Source: Hirundichthys speculiger (taxonomy: Eukaryota; Chordata; Actinopteri; Beloniformes; Exocoetidae). Taken from it: a stretch of 64,000 nucleotides of DNA. Of this stretch, positions 1 through 11,613 are shown piece after piece; position 1 is the first letter of the stretch, and the number at the start of each line of letters is the position of its first letter. Where the stretch lies: NCBI GenBank assembly GCA_018398805.1, contig JAGFBZ010000938.1, positions 617,501 to 681,500 of the forward strand. The letters are read 5' to 3'. A model generated the notes under the pieces. The model had not been told where the DNA came from, did no database searches, and saw only the letters and a list, made by a program, of their open reading frames with translations. The position numbers and the translations under genes were made by a program.

Positions 1-1470
1 GCAGATTTTTAAGAAATGACACAAGGAAGCAAGACTGGAGCGATCGTCACAAGAAACAGAGAACAACAGAAATCAGGAAGTATTCAGATATTCAGAGTGA
101 CTGTTAAATAATTAAAATGAGCTTTAAAAGCAGGACCAGAGCAGTGTGGTGAGAGAAACCACACTATTTCATAATAAAATGAAACTGAAACTGTGACGCA
201 CTTGAATTAAAAACAGGAGGCAAGTAACTAATTACTCACAAATTATACACTGTCAAAGAATTCAAATGCACTATTAGAAAAGATTGATTACATTATAGTG
301 TTCAATCCAAACAAAAAGACCTAGCAACTATAAACAGGTCAGCAGAAAACACATCTAAATTAAAAGTTATAATCAAGGACCCATGAATTTAAACTAATTT
401 AAAACAGTTTAATAATAATCCTTCATTCTCCAGTTGTGCTGCATTCATGTCTTTCAAACGGTCACCGTGTCCTTATGTTGTCTGAACTAATCAGCAATAT
501 TCAAAAGTCCCTCCTCGGCCATAAAAATATGTCTCTTTTGCCATTTTCTTGTGCACTCGATTGATTGCTTCATCTGCTGAGCTGCGTGATTTGTTTTCAT
601 ATATAGTTGGAGTTTAGTTATCACTATTGAGCTATATCCTGTCTATTACATCACATACAAATGTGAAACAATTTCCTGGTTACATGCTACAGATGATGTC
701 TGATGGGGGGGGGGGGCAAGTTCACCTCCTTTGTTGCATTAATGTGTCCAATCATGCAATAATGTTATCTGAACCTTTCATACTGGGAGAGCACCCAGAA
801 AGGAGCTAAAAATGATCTTATCTAATTAGATAAGATGTTATTGTCTGTAGCTGCTGGAGGGTGAGCAGATACTTTCTCCTAAAACACGATGAAAAGGTTC
901 TTGTGGTCTAAAATTCTTTCTGTTCCTGGTCCAAAGGTCTTGGTTGCAAACTAATTAGCTTAACTATCTACAGATAGAGGGAGTTGCTAACTTCTCATAA
1001 CAATGATGCTGCTCCCTGGTTACCCTGGTTACCCTAAAAGTCCCCTTCTTAAAAAAAACTCGTGTAGAAGGGCATTTTTATGAGCTTGATTGTTTCCATT
1101 TTTAATTGAAGACCTCCCTGACCTTTAAATACCAAAAACAAGGTGGGGGGGCAGACAAAATAACCTCTGGAGTAGTAGTCATCACAGCAAAGAGAGGCTT
1201 GGAGAGATGGCTGCTACCGTTCTTGGTTTTCTAACAGCGCCTCAACTAGGATTAAGCTCCTGAACGTCTCTAAATGCTGTTTCTAATTGCAGCATCAGAG
1301 CCAAGAGAGCAGAGAGCTCAGGAACAGTAGAGGCTGTTCAACAACAGACAAGTTTGCTGAGAGCTTGTAGCCAGTGATTTATTACTCCAGGTTCTGCAGG
1401 AGAAACAGGCGAAGGAATTGATTGGCTCTGACCTCTGGCTGTGTCTCACTGTCTGGCAGCACCTGTGGTG
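1..1470. other. Non-coding, presumed lrp8 intron before LA2
   Basis: I see no exon, RNA gene or clear transposon here. A run of 12 G lies at 705-716, and a short tandem of CCCTGGTTA lies near 1015-1036. Since the LA1 exon is not found, this is inferred to be intronic. Confidence 0.5.
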
Positions 1471-2197
1471 CTGCAGGTGGATGGATGTTCTGCAGGTGGA
1501 TGGATGTTCTGCAGGTGGATGGATGTTCTGCAGGTGGATGGATGTTCTGCAGGTGGATGGATGTTCTGCAGGTGGATGGATGTTCTGCAGGTGCATGGAT
1601 ATTCTGCAGGTGGATGGATGTTCTGCAGGTGGATGGATGTTCTGCAGGTGGATGGATGTTCTGCAGGTGGATGGATGTTCTGCAGGTGGATGGATGTTCT
1701 GCAGGTGGATGGATATTCTGCAGGTGGATGGATATTCTGCAGGTGGATGGATATTCTGCAGGTGGATGGATATTCTGCAGGTGGATGGATATTCTGCAGG
1801 TGGATGGATGTTCTGCAGGTGGATGGATATTCTGCAGGTGGATGGATGTTCTGCAGGTGGATGGATGTTCTGCAGGTGGATGGATGTTCTGCAGGTGGAT
1901 GGATGTTCTGCAGGTGGATGGATATTCTGCAGGTGGATGGATGTTCTGCAGGTGGATGGATATTCTGCAGGTGGATGGATGTTCTGCAGGTGGATGGATA
2001 TTCTGCAGGTGGATGGATATTCTGCAGGTGGATGGATATTCTGCAGGTGGATGGATGTTCTGCAGGTGCATGGATATTCTGCAGGTGCATGGATATTCTG
2101 CAGGTGGATGGATGTTCTGCAGGTGGATGGATATTCTGCAGGTGGATGGATATTCTGCAGGTGGATGGATATTCTGCAGGTGGATGGATATTCTGCA
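1471..2197 (+). repeat. 19-bp minisatellite, about 38 copies
   Basis: The unit is CTGCAGGTGGATGGATGTT (19 bp), repeated head to tail about 38 times. The copies fall into three types: the common form, a form with ATATT for ATGTT, and a rarer form with GTGCATGG for GTGGATGG. Types occur in blocks (for example five ATATT copies together), which fits local duplication by slippage or unequal exchange. Because 19 is not a multiple of 3 and the unit has no stop in most readings, long ORFs run through the array on both strands. These are artefacts of the repeat and not genes. Confidence 0.97.
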
Positions 2198-2236
2198 TGT
2201 GCATGCAGAGTTCGTGTGTTTCATGATGCTCTAGAG

Positions 2237-2837
2237 CAGTGGTTCCCAAACTTTTCAACCCGCGACCCCCAAAATAACGGTGCCAGAGACTGGCGACCCC
2301 CACTATCCCCGGATGTGACTGAAAAAATAAAATGTACGCACAAACACGGGCTTAACGACAACACAAAAGAACAGAGCAGCCTGTTATGATTTTACATATA
2401 GAAATTTACTGTTGATAAAAGCAGAATACCTCAGTCAAAATAATATCTATGTAACATGAGTGCACAGTATTACTGTCATGTGCAAACTTAACTTTAACAT
2501 TACTTTAATGGTTAATGGTATTAAAGCATCCGCTTTGTGATGTTTACTGTGGAGCCGTAACCTGACACCTGCAAATGATGCTATGTTAATGTCTTAATCA
2601 CCTCAGGAAGAAAATCTGTAGTTTTATTTTAATTTTAACTACCATGTTTCATAATTTTTACAACTATGGCTGAATTTTTCTGCATTTTATTTTTTTTTTA
2701 ATTTATTAGATTTATATATATATTAAAAAAAAAAAGATTTATGGAAATCATTTCGCGACCCACCCCACGGCGTCCCGCGACCCCCCGGGGGGTCGGGACC
2801 CCCCGGGGGTTCCCGACCCCCACTTTGGGAACCACTG
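2237..2837. mobile_element. Complete 601-bp hAT-like MITE with 8-bp target duplication
   Basis: The element opens with CAGTGGTTCCCAAACTTT and closes with AAAGTGGGGGTCGGGAACCC-like sequence read in reverse, ending TTTGGGAACCACTG, so the terminal inverted repeats are clear. It is bracketed by a perfect 8-bp direct repeat, CTCTAGAG, at 2229-2236 and 2838-2845. An 8-bp duplication is the hallmark of hAT-superfamily insertion. There is no transposase ORF, so it is non-autonomous. The right end holds a C/G-rich GACCCCCCGGG tract. Confidence 0.88.
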
Positions 2838-2845
2838 CTCTAGAG

Positions 2846-3385
2846 AGGAAGTTGGTGAGGACGTCTTCTCATTACTGAAACAGATCCTTTTCCTGACATG
2901 TTTTGGGCTTTGAGATCTGGATATGCTTGACATGTTTATCCACCTTTGACCTTGCAGGTTTGTTCCTGCTTTTTGCAGTAAACTGGTTTGGAAGGTAGAA
3001 AACTTAAGAGTTAAGCAGTTAATGTTCATTTCGCTGAAATCTGAAGAAGGAAAATGGTTTTGGAGGTTGTGTGAATACGGGGAAGAGAGGTGGATGGGAG
3101 CACAGAGAGTCGGCACAATGCTAAAGACTGATGAAAGTAGGTTAGAGATAATTAGTGAAGGGTACCAGAATAAAAAGATAATGCTGGACATGGGCTGTAC
3201 AGGAATAATAGGAGAAGGGATGAGACTGATTTGCTCCTGCAGATATGATTGCTGGGATTCAAACTAAGGGGAAAATGTCTTACAGAGATGAAGCCCTGCT
3301 GCAGACTTCTTTATTTTTGTGGATTCATCATTTTTAACTTTCTGTTCACAATCTGTTATTTGCTTGTGCTTCTGTCTCTGAACAG
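2846..3385. other. Intron end before LA2 exon
   Basis: No separate feature is seen. The last 40 bases form an adequate 3' splice region (TTGTGCTTCTGTCTCTGAACAG) ending in AG at 3384-3385. Confidence 0.6.
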
Positions 3386-3508
3386 CCAAGAAAACATGTG
3401 CCCCTGCAGAGTTTGCCTGCTTAAATGGACAGTGTGTCCCAGGACGCTGGCGATGCGACGGGGAACCAGAATGCCCAGATGGCTCTGATGAGGCAGAAGA
3501 GACCTGCA
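3386..3508 (+). CDS. lrp8: lrp8 exon encoding LA2
   Basis: This 123-nt exon is bounded by AG at 3384-3385 and the strong donor GTAAGT from 3509. It enters in phase 1 and leaves in phase 1. It encodes one LDL-receptor class A repeat, starting [16 protein letters not shown] and ending [18 protein letters not shown]. All six cysteines and the acidic calcium-binding motif (CDG-x-x-x-C-x-DGSDE) are intact. By family layout it is exon 3, the second ligand-binding repeat (human ApoER2 has KKTCADSDFTCDNG here). LA1-3 carry the main reelin-binding surface in known ApoER2. The next exon is 18.8 kb downstream. Confidence 0.92.
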
Positions 3509-3572
3509 GTAAGTTCTGTCATGGCGCCACCAGTTTGGAGAATCAGGGAGGATTTCTGATGGGAGCTGAGGT

Positions 3573-3602
3573 TAACCCTAACCCTAACCCTAACCCTAAC
3601 CT
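3573..3602 (+). repeat. Short interstitial telomere-like repeat
   Basis: About four to five copies of AACCCT (telomeric C-strand hexamer) lie 65 nt after the LA2 donor. A weaker copy of the motif occurs near 63430. Confidence 0.85.
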
Positions 3603-6209
3603 CTAAATGAGAGCGATTATGGTGAATTTTGACTAAAAACTAAAATAATTAAAACCTTGTCATTTTAGAGGTTCGGGCAACGCCATCTTGTGAATTATTG
3701 CACCACTTTCGAGTCATAGAATAACACAGACTGACTAATGGAGCCACTGCAGAGGCAGATAGAGGTGAGGGGCTGCTAAATAGTGCTACTCCTTCCTGTT
3801 TCCTCTTTATCTTTTGCTCATGCAGTCCTTTACACTCTCTCATTGCCTCCTACACTTTTCTCATGGCTATTTAATGCTGGACTACGGGCTTAGGGCACAT
3901 TTTAATTACCTGTCTTTGTAAATTATGCAGCCACGTCACAACACTTTTGTTCCTTTGGTTGCCACGTTAATGTGGGAAGGGCGAGGACTTGTTAATCAAA
4001 TACGGTTTTTGTAATAATTTTTTTTTTTTATTTAACTCTAAGAGCTAAAGTAATGTTTCACTTTAAAAAGATAAATTATTAATTGATAATTGTGTGACAC
4101 TGCATGCATGGTAAAGAAAATATGGTGTTAAAGCTAAATAAGTGCCTGTTATGGGAAAATCTGTTTTTATGTTTATCAATGTCTCTGTGATGAATGAAAG
4201 TAAAGACTTGAGACCTTAAGTTTTAATAACGTTTAACTCCATTGTAATGAAAGCAGCAGACCATGGTGAAATGGGCCCAAAATGGGATATCTGTGAATTT
4301 AAGCATAAGCAGAAAGATTAAAGAAAAATGCTACAAAGACAACAGCATCTTATGACAAGGTCCCCCCCACAATCAGTCATATTTTTAGATTTTTTTTCCA
4401 AACCAAAATCTGCATCTAATGTACATCTTCAGACTCTAAAGTTGCTGATTCATCAAGGGTGCATTTGAACAATTTTCTCCAACATTTTCAGGGCAGTGAG
4501 GGTTTGTTAAACTATTTCAACACCAGAGAGATCAAACGGTGTCCTCCCATCCCTCAGAGCACATTTAGGGCACATTTGTTATGGAGAAACAGGTAGATTC
4601 ATCAGTTTGGTCAGTTGCTCGATATGTTCATTAAACATTTTACAAATTAAACTGAAAGTAACCAGAGGAATGTGTTTCTTTAATGTCCGTGAGTCCCTCT
4701 AGCATGTCAGCTTTTTCAGTGGGGTGCTTGTACAAGAAGTCAAAATAATCTGTTGGAGCTATACTATTTTTCTTTAAGGTAATGATAAATTTAATTGTTA
4801 ATTTGTTTATTATTTTCATCATTATATTGCTAATATTAAGTGCTAATATTTTGGTAATATCTCTCGACTTTGTTTTACAGGATTAGTCTTTTTCTTTGAT
4901 TTATTTACTAATATATGATTTGGACATTTGGGGGCGGTAGTTGGCACAGGTATGCTATTTAAGGAGGAAGCCAGGTGATGATTGGTTTGGCACCTGGGTG
5001 ATGGGCATATGGTTTTTTACCAGTGCGAGAGAGAAAGAAGGTAATTTTTTGTTCTGCTGAAAAATAAACAAGCCTCAACTCAAGGATTCTGTTTGGAAAT
5101 TCCATTTGTCTTTTGCCTGCGTACACTACCTGCCCAAGGTGCCTGAAGTGTTCGTTTGATTTGTTTTGATTCTAATTTGTTTGGTTTGACAAACGGCCAC
5201 TACATAATCTAATCCAAAAGAAAACCATGCATATGGATAAGAGGGGAAACCCGAGTGCCGCACAAATGGTATCCACTGGGTGGCAGCACTGGGTGAAACT
5301 GGTCGTTAGCGCTGCATTTGGGGCTTTTGTGTGTCATGTGAACTAACACTGACTCAGGAGGCACCAGTTTAGCTCAGGGGTAAGAATAAAAGAACAAAAG
5401 AATAGAAGAGAGGAGTATTTCATGTGTGCTGAACCTCACAGGAACTTCTAGGCTACGTTCCCGTCAATTCAGCGAGGAACAAGTCAACACTTACCGTGAG
5501 ACAAGTGGTGATCGTGTCTTCTGCTACTGGAATAACTGGAGGAAGCCCCAGATAAGTGTGCGTCCTGCCCCCTTACACATGATGGTCAGGTTTCCTCTAC
5601 GAGCATATGAGCCAAGACTGTTTCTAAAGCTCTATTCCAAGGATGCTATTTATTTATAAATACTTGTATTCAGCGTCAACTCTGCTACTACCGTTGTTAC
5701 GTCATCCCACTCACAAGTATGTGTTTATGTTCACGTGTTCATCATTGCAGTTGCTTGTTTCTTCCTTAATTCAGCTTCAGTGGCGTGACCTCTCCGACTG
5801 AACTGTTTTCATGGGTTTCTTACACGCTATAAAGCCAGAGCAACTGTTGCCTGGCAACCGCTTTAACATTTTGTCTTCATTTAGATTCATTTAGCCACAG
5901 AATTTAAAAAAAAAAAAAAAATCATTTTAAGTTTGGCTTGAGATTCTGTAGCTGATATGATTCTTAATTAAATAAAGGCCAATTAGAATTCCTTTATTCT
6001 TAAATTGTATTTAGAATAAAGAAGTTGTAATTTGCCTTTAATAATGGGGTTATTGCATATAACATGAGATATTAATGCAAGAGCTTCTCTGCTAAAAGCT
6101 GCTTCTAAACAAGCCTTTGATTTCATATTAACAGTGTTGGAGGAGGAGGAGAGTGAGGAGGTTGGAGAGGGAATTCTTCTATTAATCTGCTGTTTTTTTT
6201 CCTGCTACG
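3603..6209. other. Intronic, no gene recognised
   Basis: AT-rich non-coding sequence. The stretch 4920-5215 has a TATTTAAGG box and a later AATAAAC and might be a relic LTR, but no terminal duplication could be fixed. The open frame at 5426-5659 has no recognisable domain. Confidence 0.5.
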
Positions 6210-6314
6210 GACTATCAGCCTTTAAAAAGTACCGATCACTTGACGACTATCAGCCTTTAAAAAGTACCGATCACTTGACGACTATCAGCCTTTAAAAAGT
6301 ACCGATCACTTGAC
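6210..6314 (+). repeat. 35-bp tandem triplication
   Basis: Three identical head-to-tail copies of a 35-bp unit that begins GACTATCAGCCTTTAAAAAG and ends ATCACTTGAC. The absence of differences between copies suggests a recent duplication. Confidence 0.95.
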
Positions 6315-7658
6315 CTCAGCTGGATAAAAGGATGAGGAAGGCTCCAGACTGGGAATACATTTACTCACCTTTTGTGACCATTTTCTGAGACAAAGCCATG
6401 CCATTTTCCAACTGGGCGACCAAGTGTGACCTAGAAACATGTCCCTCATTTGTTCTTTTTATTGCTTTTACTAAATTGCCATCATATCAAACGGAAATAG
6501 CAAGACAAGTGAAGGCAAAGGTGTGTATTGCTGTTAAGAGAGTGGCGGGAGATCGCTAAAACTAAAGTAAAGCCGTGTTTGGTCCTCCTGTCACATTTGT
6601 TTGCTCAATGGAACTATTGGTACATTTTTCTAAAACAAAAGATCATTTAGACTCTCCAGTGACAGCACAGACCCAAATGTCTTCACAGATGAGGAATGAA
6701 CACTACGAACCTTAAAAAGGAGACAGTACCATGATGTATAAACTATCCCAGGAGCAACTGCACCGATGGAGGGGCGGTGATTCTGTCTGCAGCATTTCTG
6801 AAGAAGGAAATGCAAAATACAGCGACGTGGCAGTGTGTTACAGGGAGCATATTATTACATCATTATACTACCTTAATTACTATAACTGTAATATAATTAA
6901 TATTATTTATATTTTTTCATTGTTTGAGAACATTTATTTGCCTGACAGGAGTTCCAAGTGAAAAACTGAATAGATACACAACGCAGTCATTTAACACCCA
7001 TAGCTGGAAACACGCTATTCAGCGAGCCGCTCGGATTCACAGGAAGTGGGAAGTATTCCTTGGCATTTTCACCAAAACATATCCCAGACATTTTATCAAT
7101 ACCCCAGGAAATGTTTATTGACTTCTGAAAAAAACAGTGCATAACATGCTTCCTTTAAGGATTATCTATTGTCCAGTAACTTAAACTATTCTCATCAGTT
7201 TTTAGTAATGAACATACAACGAAGAGAAATACCAACGCTGACCTTCTCATTTTTTTTTTTTTTTTAATGTAAATATGTAGAATAATAATAAAATGGAAGC
7301 TTGGCTTTTCAAATGCTTTTTTTTAATTTATTTTGTTTTTGTGTTGTTTTTTTCTCCTAAACTTTCTTCACACCTTTAAAGCCACACTTTTATACTTCAG
7401 TCTGGTACTTCAGAAATGTGCAGTTAAGAGTGTGAGTGCTGCTGGTGGAGGAGGTTCATCTGTAGACTGGAGCTACTGGGGAAGTCATCACATACATACA
7501 GATATTTGGAAACTTTACCTTGATGCAATTTAGATGTTAAATCTTTTTTTTTCTTTGTAGAATTTTCTTGAATCGTTGCTTTCCACAGATTAGTTTCAGA
7601 GACGTATGAAATGGCATGCCCTAAAATGGGAAAACATTTATTCAAGTGAGTAACATTC
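6315..7658. other. Intronic, no gene recognised
   Basis: Small open frames at 6731-7121 and 7333-7533 show no known domain. T-rich runs occur near 7248-7265 and 7319-7350. Confidence 0.5.
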
Positions 7659-7659
7659 T

Positions 7660-7720
7660 CACACACACCACACACACACACACACACACACCCACAACCG
7701 CACACACAAACACACACACA
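7660..7720 (+). repeat. (CA)n microsatellite
   Basis: A CA dinucleotide tract with a few interruptions (CCACAACCG, AAAC). Confidence 0.95.
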
Positions 7721-8297
7721 GCTTTACATGCAGCTGTATTAAGATGGCATGAAAAAGCTGGTTGAAATCAGGCTTTCCAATAACTGCTTGGAGCCTGCAT
7801 GATTAAGTAATTGCTTGTGCTTATCCTGTCACCTGATCTTCCCAATTTGTTACACTATTCATCAAAGTCAGTGACAAAAAAATGAGGATGAGGTTGTGTC
7901 ATTTTCCATTCTGGATCCCTACTGTTGATCACATTTGTTGCGTTAGGGTGAATAGAAGGAAGCAGTGACCATCTAATGATCTTTCTGTTGCATCTGGATC
8001 ATGGATCAGTTGTCACGGTTACAACCTCAGTCCTTCTAGACAAGATTTGATTTGGCTCTAAAACCTGTTTTCATGTTGCTAATTTCCTTTGTTGTGGCAT
8101 TTTGCTCGTCTCGCTTGCCTCCACTCGCCAGCGCGCTTCAGTACCCAATATTATCTGATGGCGAGCGTGAGAAAGGCCTCCACTATATCTCTACCAAGCT
8201 GCTGGAGCTCAGGATTGTTTGCTGGCTCACTTTTAGGCGGCGTTAGTCTCATAAACCCACACAACGGCGCTAACAGGGACTCCGGTGTTAATCAGTT
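7721..8297. other. Intronic, no gene recognised
   Basis: No domain or repeat family was recognised between the CA repeat and the LINE tail. Confidence 0.5.
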
Positions 8298-8566
8298 AAA
8301 TGAAATGAAATGAAAATGAAATGAAAAATACTTTATTTATCCCATAAAGGGAAATTCAATGGAGTAAGGGCTCTCTCTCTTTTTTTTTTTTTTTTTTATA
8401 AAAAAACAGACAGAAATAATAATATAATAACAGGTGTTAGGTCTTGTTGTGGAGGCTGATGGCTGCTGGCAGGAATGATCTTCTGGATCTTTCCGTCTTG
8501 CAACGGACCTGAAGAAGCCTCTCACTGAACACACTCTGTTGTTTGATCACTGTGTCGTGGAGAGAT

Positions 8567-8793
8567 GAAGAGTCCTCCATCATCTTCATGGAGAGGGTGT
8601 GAAGAGTCCTCCATCATCTTCATGGAGAGGTTGTGAAGAGTCCTCCATCATCTTCATGGAGAGGGTGTGAAGAGTCCTCCATCATCTTCATGGAGAGGGT
8701 GTGAAGAGTCCTCCATCATCTTCATGGAGAGGGAGTGAAGAGTCCTCCATCATCTTCATGGAGAGGGTGTGAAGAGTCCTTCATCATCTTCAT
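8567..8793 (-). repeat. 34-bp tandem repeat inside the LINE
   Basis: Six full copies and one partial copy of a 34-bp unit (GAAGAGTCCTCCATCATCTT then CATGGAGAGGGTGT). The source is a single stretch of the LINE C-terminal coding region (reading MKDSSHPLHEDD on the minus strand). The 34-bp period shifts frame at each copy, so the expansion happened after coding was lost or destroyed it. Confidence 0.93.
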
Positions 8794-8897
8794 CAGCTTG
8801 TGCAGCATTCTTTTTTGTACAATCAGCTCCAGCAGCTCCAGAGTTCCACCCAGCACAGATCCAGCTTTCCTGATCAGTTTGTTGATTCTCTTCAGGT

Positions 8898-8899
<2 letters not shown>

Positions 8900-8932
<33 letters not shown>
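8900..8932 (-). repeat. (GGTTCT)n hexanucleotide repeat inside the LINE
   Basis: Five to six tandem GGTTCT units, which read RTRTRT on the LINE strand and sit after CWGS. Confidence 0.9.
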
Positions 8933-9247
8933 CTGCCCCAGCAGATGGCTGCAAAGCTGATTGCACTTTCAACAACAGACCTATAGAAGATGTGCAACAT
9001 CTTGGTGCAGACATTAAAAGATCTCAACTTTCTTAAAAAGTAGAGTCTGCTCTGACCTTTCTTGTAGATGTATTCTGTGTTGCATTTCCACTCCAGTCTG
9101 TTGTCAGCTGAACTCCAAGATACTTGTATCCTCCACCACCTTCACCTCCTTTCCCAGGATGGAAACACTGCTGTGTTGATTCTTGCTCCTCCTGAAGTCG
9201 ACAATCATCTCCTTAGTTTTGCTGGTATTTAATACGAGATGATGTTA

Positions 9248-10165
9248 CTACACCATTTCACAAACTGACAGATCAGTTCTTGTTCTCTGCTTCCTGTCCG
9301 TTGCTGATACACCCAACAACTGCAGAGTCATCAAGTATTTCTGCAGATGACAGGACTCAGAGTTGGACTGGAAGTCAGAGGTGTAGAGCGTGAAGAGAAA
9401 TGGTGAGAGAACAGTTCCTTGTGGTGCTCCAATGCTGCTGACCTCCATCTCAGACACCACACCCTTTTCAGTCTCACAAACTGTGGTCTGTTTGTGAGGT
9501 AGTCATAAATCCAGGAGGTTGTGAAGGAATCCAACCTGGAACCTATGGAGCTTCTCACATAACAACGCAGGCTGAATTGTATTAAAAGCACTTGAGAAAT
9601 CAAAGAACATGACCCTCAAAGTGCTGCCTGATTGGTCCAGATGAGAGTGGGCTCTGTGAAGCAGGTAGATGATGGCGTCTTCAACCCCAAGCCCATTACG
9701 ATATGCAAACTGTAATGGGTCCTGAAAGGTGCTGACCTGCTTGTTGAGGTGGGCCAGTAAGAGTCTCTCCAGGACTTTTATGATGTGAGATGTCAGGGCA
9801 ACTGGTCTGTAGTCGTTAGGTTCAGCTGGTTGTGGTTTTTTTAGGCACTGGAACAAGGCAGGATGTTTTTCCACAGCACAGGAACTGTTCTCTGTCTCAA
9901 ACTGGTGTTGAAGAGGGTGCTGGAGAATCGGACATAGTTGCAGTGAGCAGGTCTTGAGAACTCTGGGACAGACACCGTCTGGACCTGCAGCCTTGTTCTG
10001 GTTCAGTTTCTCAAGTTGTTTTTTGACCTGATTGCAGGAGACAGACAGAGTGGAGGGGGAGGCAGAGGAGGTCTCTGAGGTGGAGAAAGATGATGCTGGT
10101 CTCTGGTCCATGACTGAGCAGCAGGGTGACAGAGTGGAGGTGTGACAGGAAAGCTGTGGGCTCAC
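9248..10165 (-). pseudogene. LINE reverse transcriptase, frameshifted
   Basis: The open piece 9503-10165 reads KAAGPDGVCPRVLK, NYRPVALTSHIIKVLERLLL, LQFAYRNGLGVEDAI and MFFDFSSAFNTIQPALL, which are reverse-transcriptase motifs with the first catalytic aspartate. The frame then shifts. A second piece (9248-9460) reads SSIGAPQGTVLSPFLFTLYT. The active-site DDSAVVG segment follows in yet another frame near 9325-9345. At least two or three frameshifts are therefore needed to join the domain. It is an inactive retrotransposon relic in an lrp8 intron, antisense to lrp8. Confidence 0.87.
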
Positions 10166-10236
10166 CGAGGGGGTGTGGTCTCACCGAGGGGGTGTGGTCT
10201 CACCGAGGGGGTGTGGTCTCACCGAGGGTGTGTGGT
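10161..10236 (-). repeat. 19-bp tandem repeat inside the LINE
   Basis: Four copies of CTCACCGAGGGGGTGTGGT, the last slightly changed. It lies between the endonuclease and reverse-transcriptase parts of the LINE and is the third tandem expansion in this one relic. Confidence 0.93.
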
Positions 10237-10449
10237 CTGTTGGGCTGGAGGCAGGGGGGGAACTGAACCTATTGAAGAACCTGTTCAGTTCATTAGCTCT
10301 GTCCAGACCTCCATCAGTCTGGTCCCCCTTTGCCTTGAAGCCGGTGATCTTCTTCATTCCAGACCACACATCCCTCACGTTGTTCTGCTGGAGCTGCCTT
10401 TCTAGCTTCTTCCTGTACTCCTCCTTGCACTTCCTGGTTTGTTCTTTAA

Positions 10450-11613
10450 TTAGTTTTGTGTTGTCTTCAATAACTCCCTGTCTCCATCCCTGAAGGCTTT
10501 CTTTTTGATGTTCAACAGCTTTTTCAGGTCTCTGGTGATCCAGGGTTTGTTATTGGGGAAGCACCTCACAGTTCTTGTTGGAACGATGCTGTCCACACAG
10601 AAGTTTATGTAATCTGTCACACACTCAGTCATGGCGTTGATGTTGTCTCCATGAGGTTCACAGAGGACATTCCAGTCCGTAGCCTCAAAGCAACCTTTCA
10701 GAGCATCTTCAGCTTCATTAGACCAGGTTTTGATCGTTTTTGTGATCACTGGTTGCTGCTGAACGATGGGCTTGTAGTTGGAGGTGAGAAGAACCAGATT
10801 ATGGTCAGATCTTCCTAAAGGTGGCAGAGCAGCTGTATGCATTTTTAATATTTGCATAAAATAAGTCCAACGTCTTATTTTCTCTGGTGGAGCAGCTGAC
10901 AAACTGTTTGGAATGATGGGTAAAGCTGTAGAGAGGGAGACATTGTTGAAGTCTCCAGAGATCGCCATAACTGAGTTTGGATACTGTGTTTGCAGCCTTG
11001 CAATAACGGAGCTGATGACATCACAGGCTGCGTCTGGAGCGATACCAGGTAGAATATAAACCGCTACCAGAATAACACAGGTAAACTCTCTGGGTAAATA
11101 ATAAGGACGGAAACTCACAGCTAACAGTTCAAGGTCCCTCGTGCAGATCTTCTCCTTGACGGTGACGTGTCCAGGATGACACCAACGCTGGTTAACCAGC
11201 ACTGCAATCCCACCTCCCCTCAGCTTCCCGCTGAGTTGCTTACTGCGGTCTGAACGGACCGTCTTAAAGCCGTGAACAGACACGTTACAGTCCAGGATGT
11301 GTTCATGCAGCCACGTCTCGGTGAAACACATGAGACTACATTCTCTGTGTTCTCTCTGGGACCTGGTTAGCATCTCAAGCTCGTCCGTTTTGTTAGCTAG
11401 CGATCTGACGTTACCCATCACAACAGTTGGAAGAAACGGTTTAAATCTCCACCGCTCTTCTCTCTGCTTCACTCCTGCCCTGCATCCTCTTCTCTTTCTT
11501 CTCAACTCCATCGGGATTTGTCGTGTTATTTCACTGCTAATCCTCATTTTAGAGAGTTTTAGCAGTTGATCACGACTGTAAACAAGTCCAGCGTTGCCAT
11601 GGAGACACATCAT
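10450..11613 (-). pseudogene. LINE AP-endonuclease domain
   Basis: A 387-codon open frame. It reads VVMGNVRSLANKTDELE, then SLMCFTETWLHEHI, GGGIAVLVNQRWCHPGHV, AISGDFNNVSLS and LPPLGRSDHNLVLL. These are the endonuclease/exonuclease/phosphatase motifs, including the metal-binding glutamate and the DFN and SDH catalytic residues. The C-terminus (CFPNNKPWITRDLKKLLN) is the usual linker to the reverse transcriptase, after which the frame is lost. Of all the LINE parts this domain is the best preserved. The first methionine may lie upstream of the true start of the conserved region. No separate ORF1 was found. Confidence 0.85.

Noticed and set aside
1382..2389. Overlapping ORFs of 261-323 codons on both strands
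   Set aside because: They are the 19-bp minisatellite read in several frames; no domain, start context or splice support.
1..3385. LA1 or signal-peptide exon of lrp8
   Set aside because: I searched for the six-cysteine CDG...SDE pattern in all + frames and saw none, so these exons must lie further upstream.
3573..3602. True telomere or chromosome end
   Set aside because: Only four to five hexamers, internal to a gene.
4920..5215. Solo LTR
   Set aside because: TATTTAAGG and AATAAAC are suggestive but no TG...CA borders with a target duplication could be fixed.
5426..5659. 77-codon ORF
   Set aside because: No recognisable domain, no splice context; likely chance in intron.
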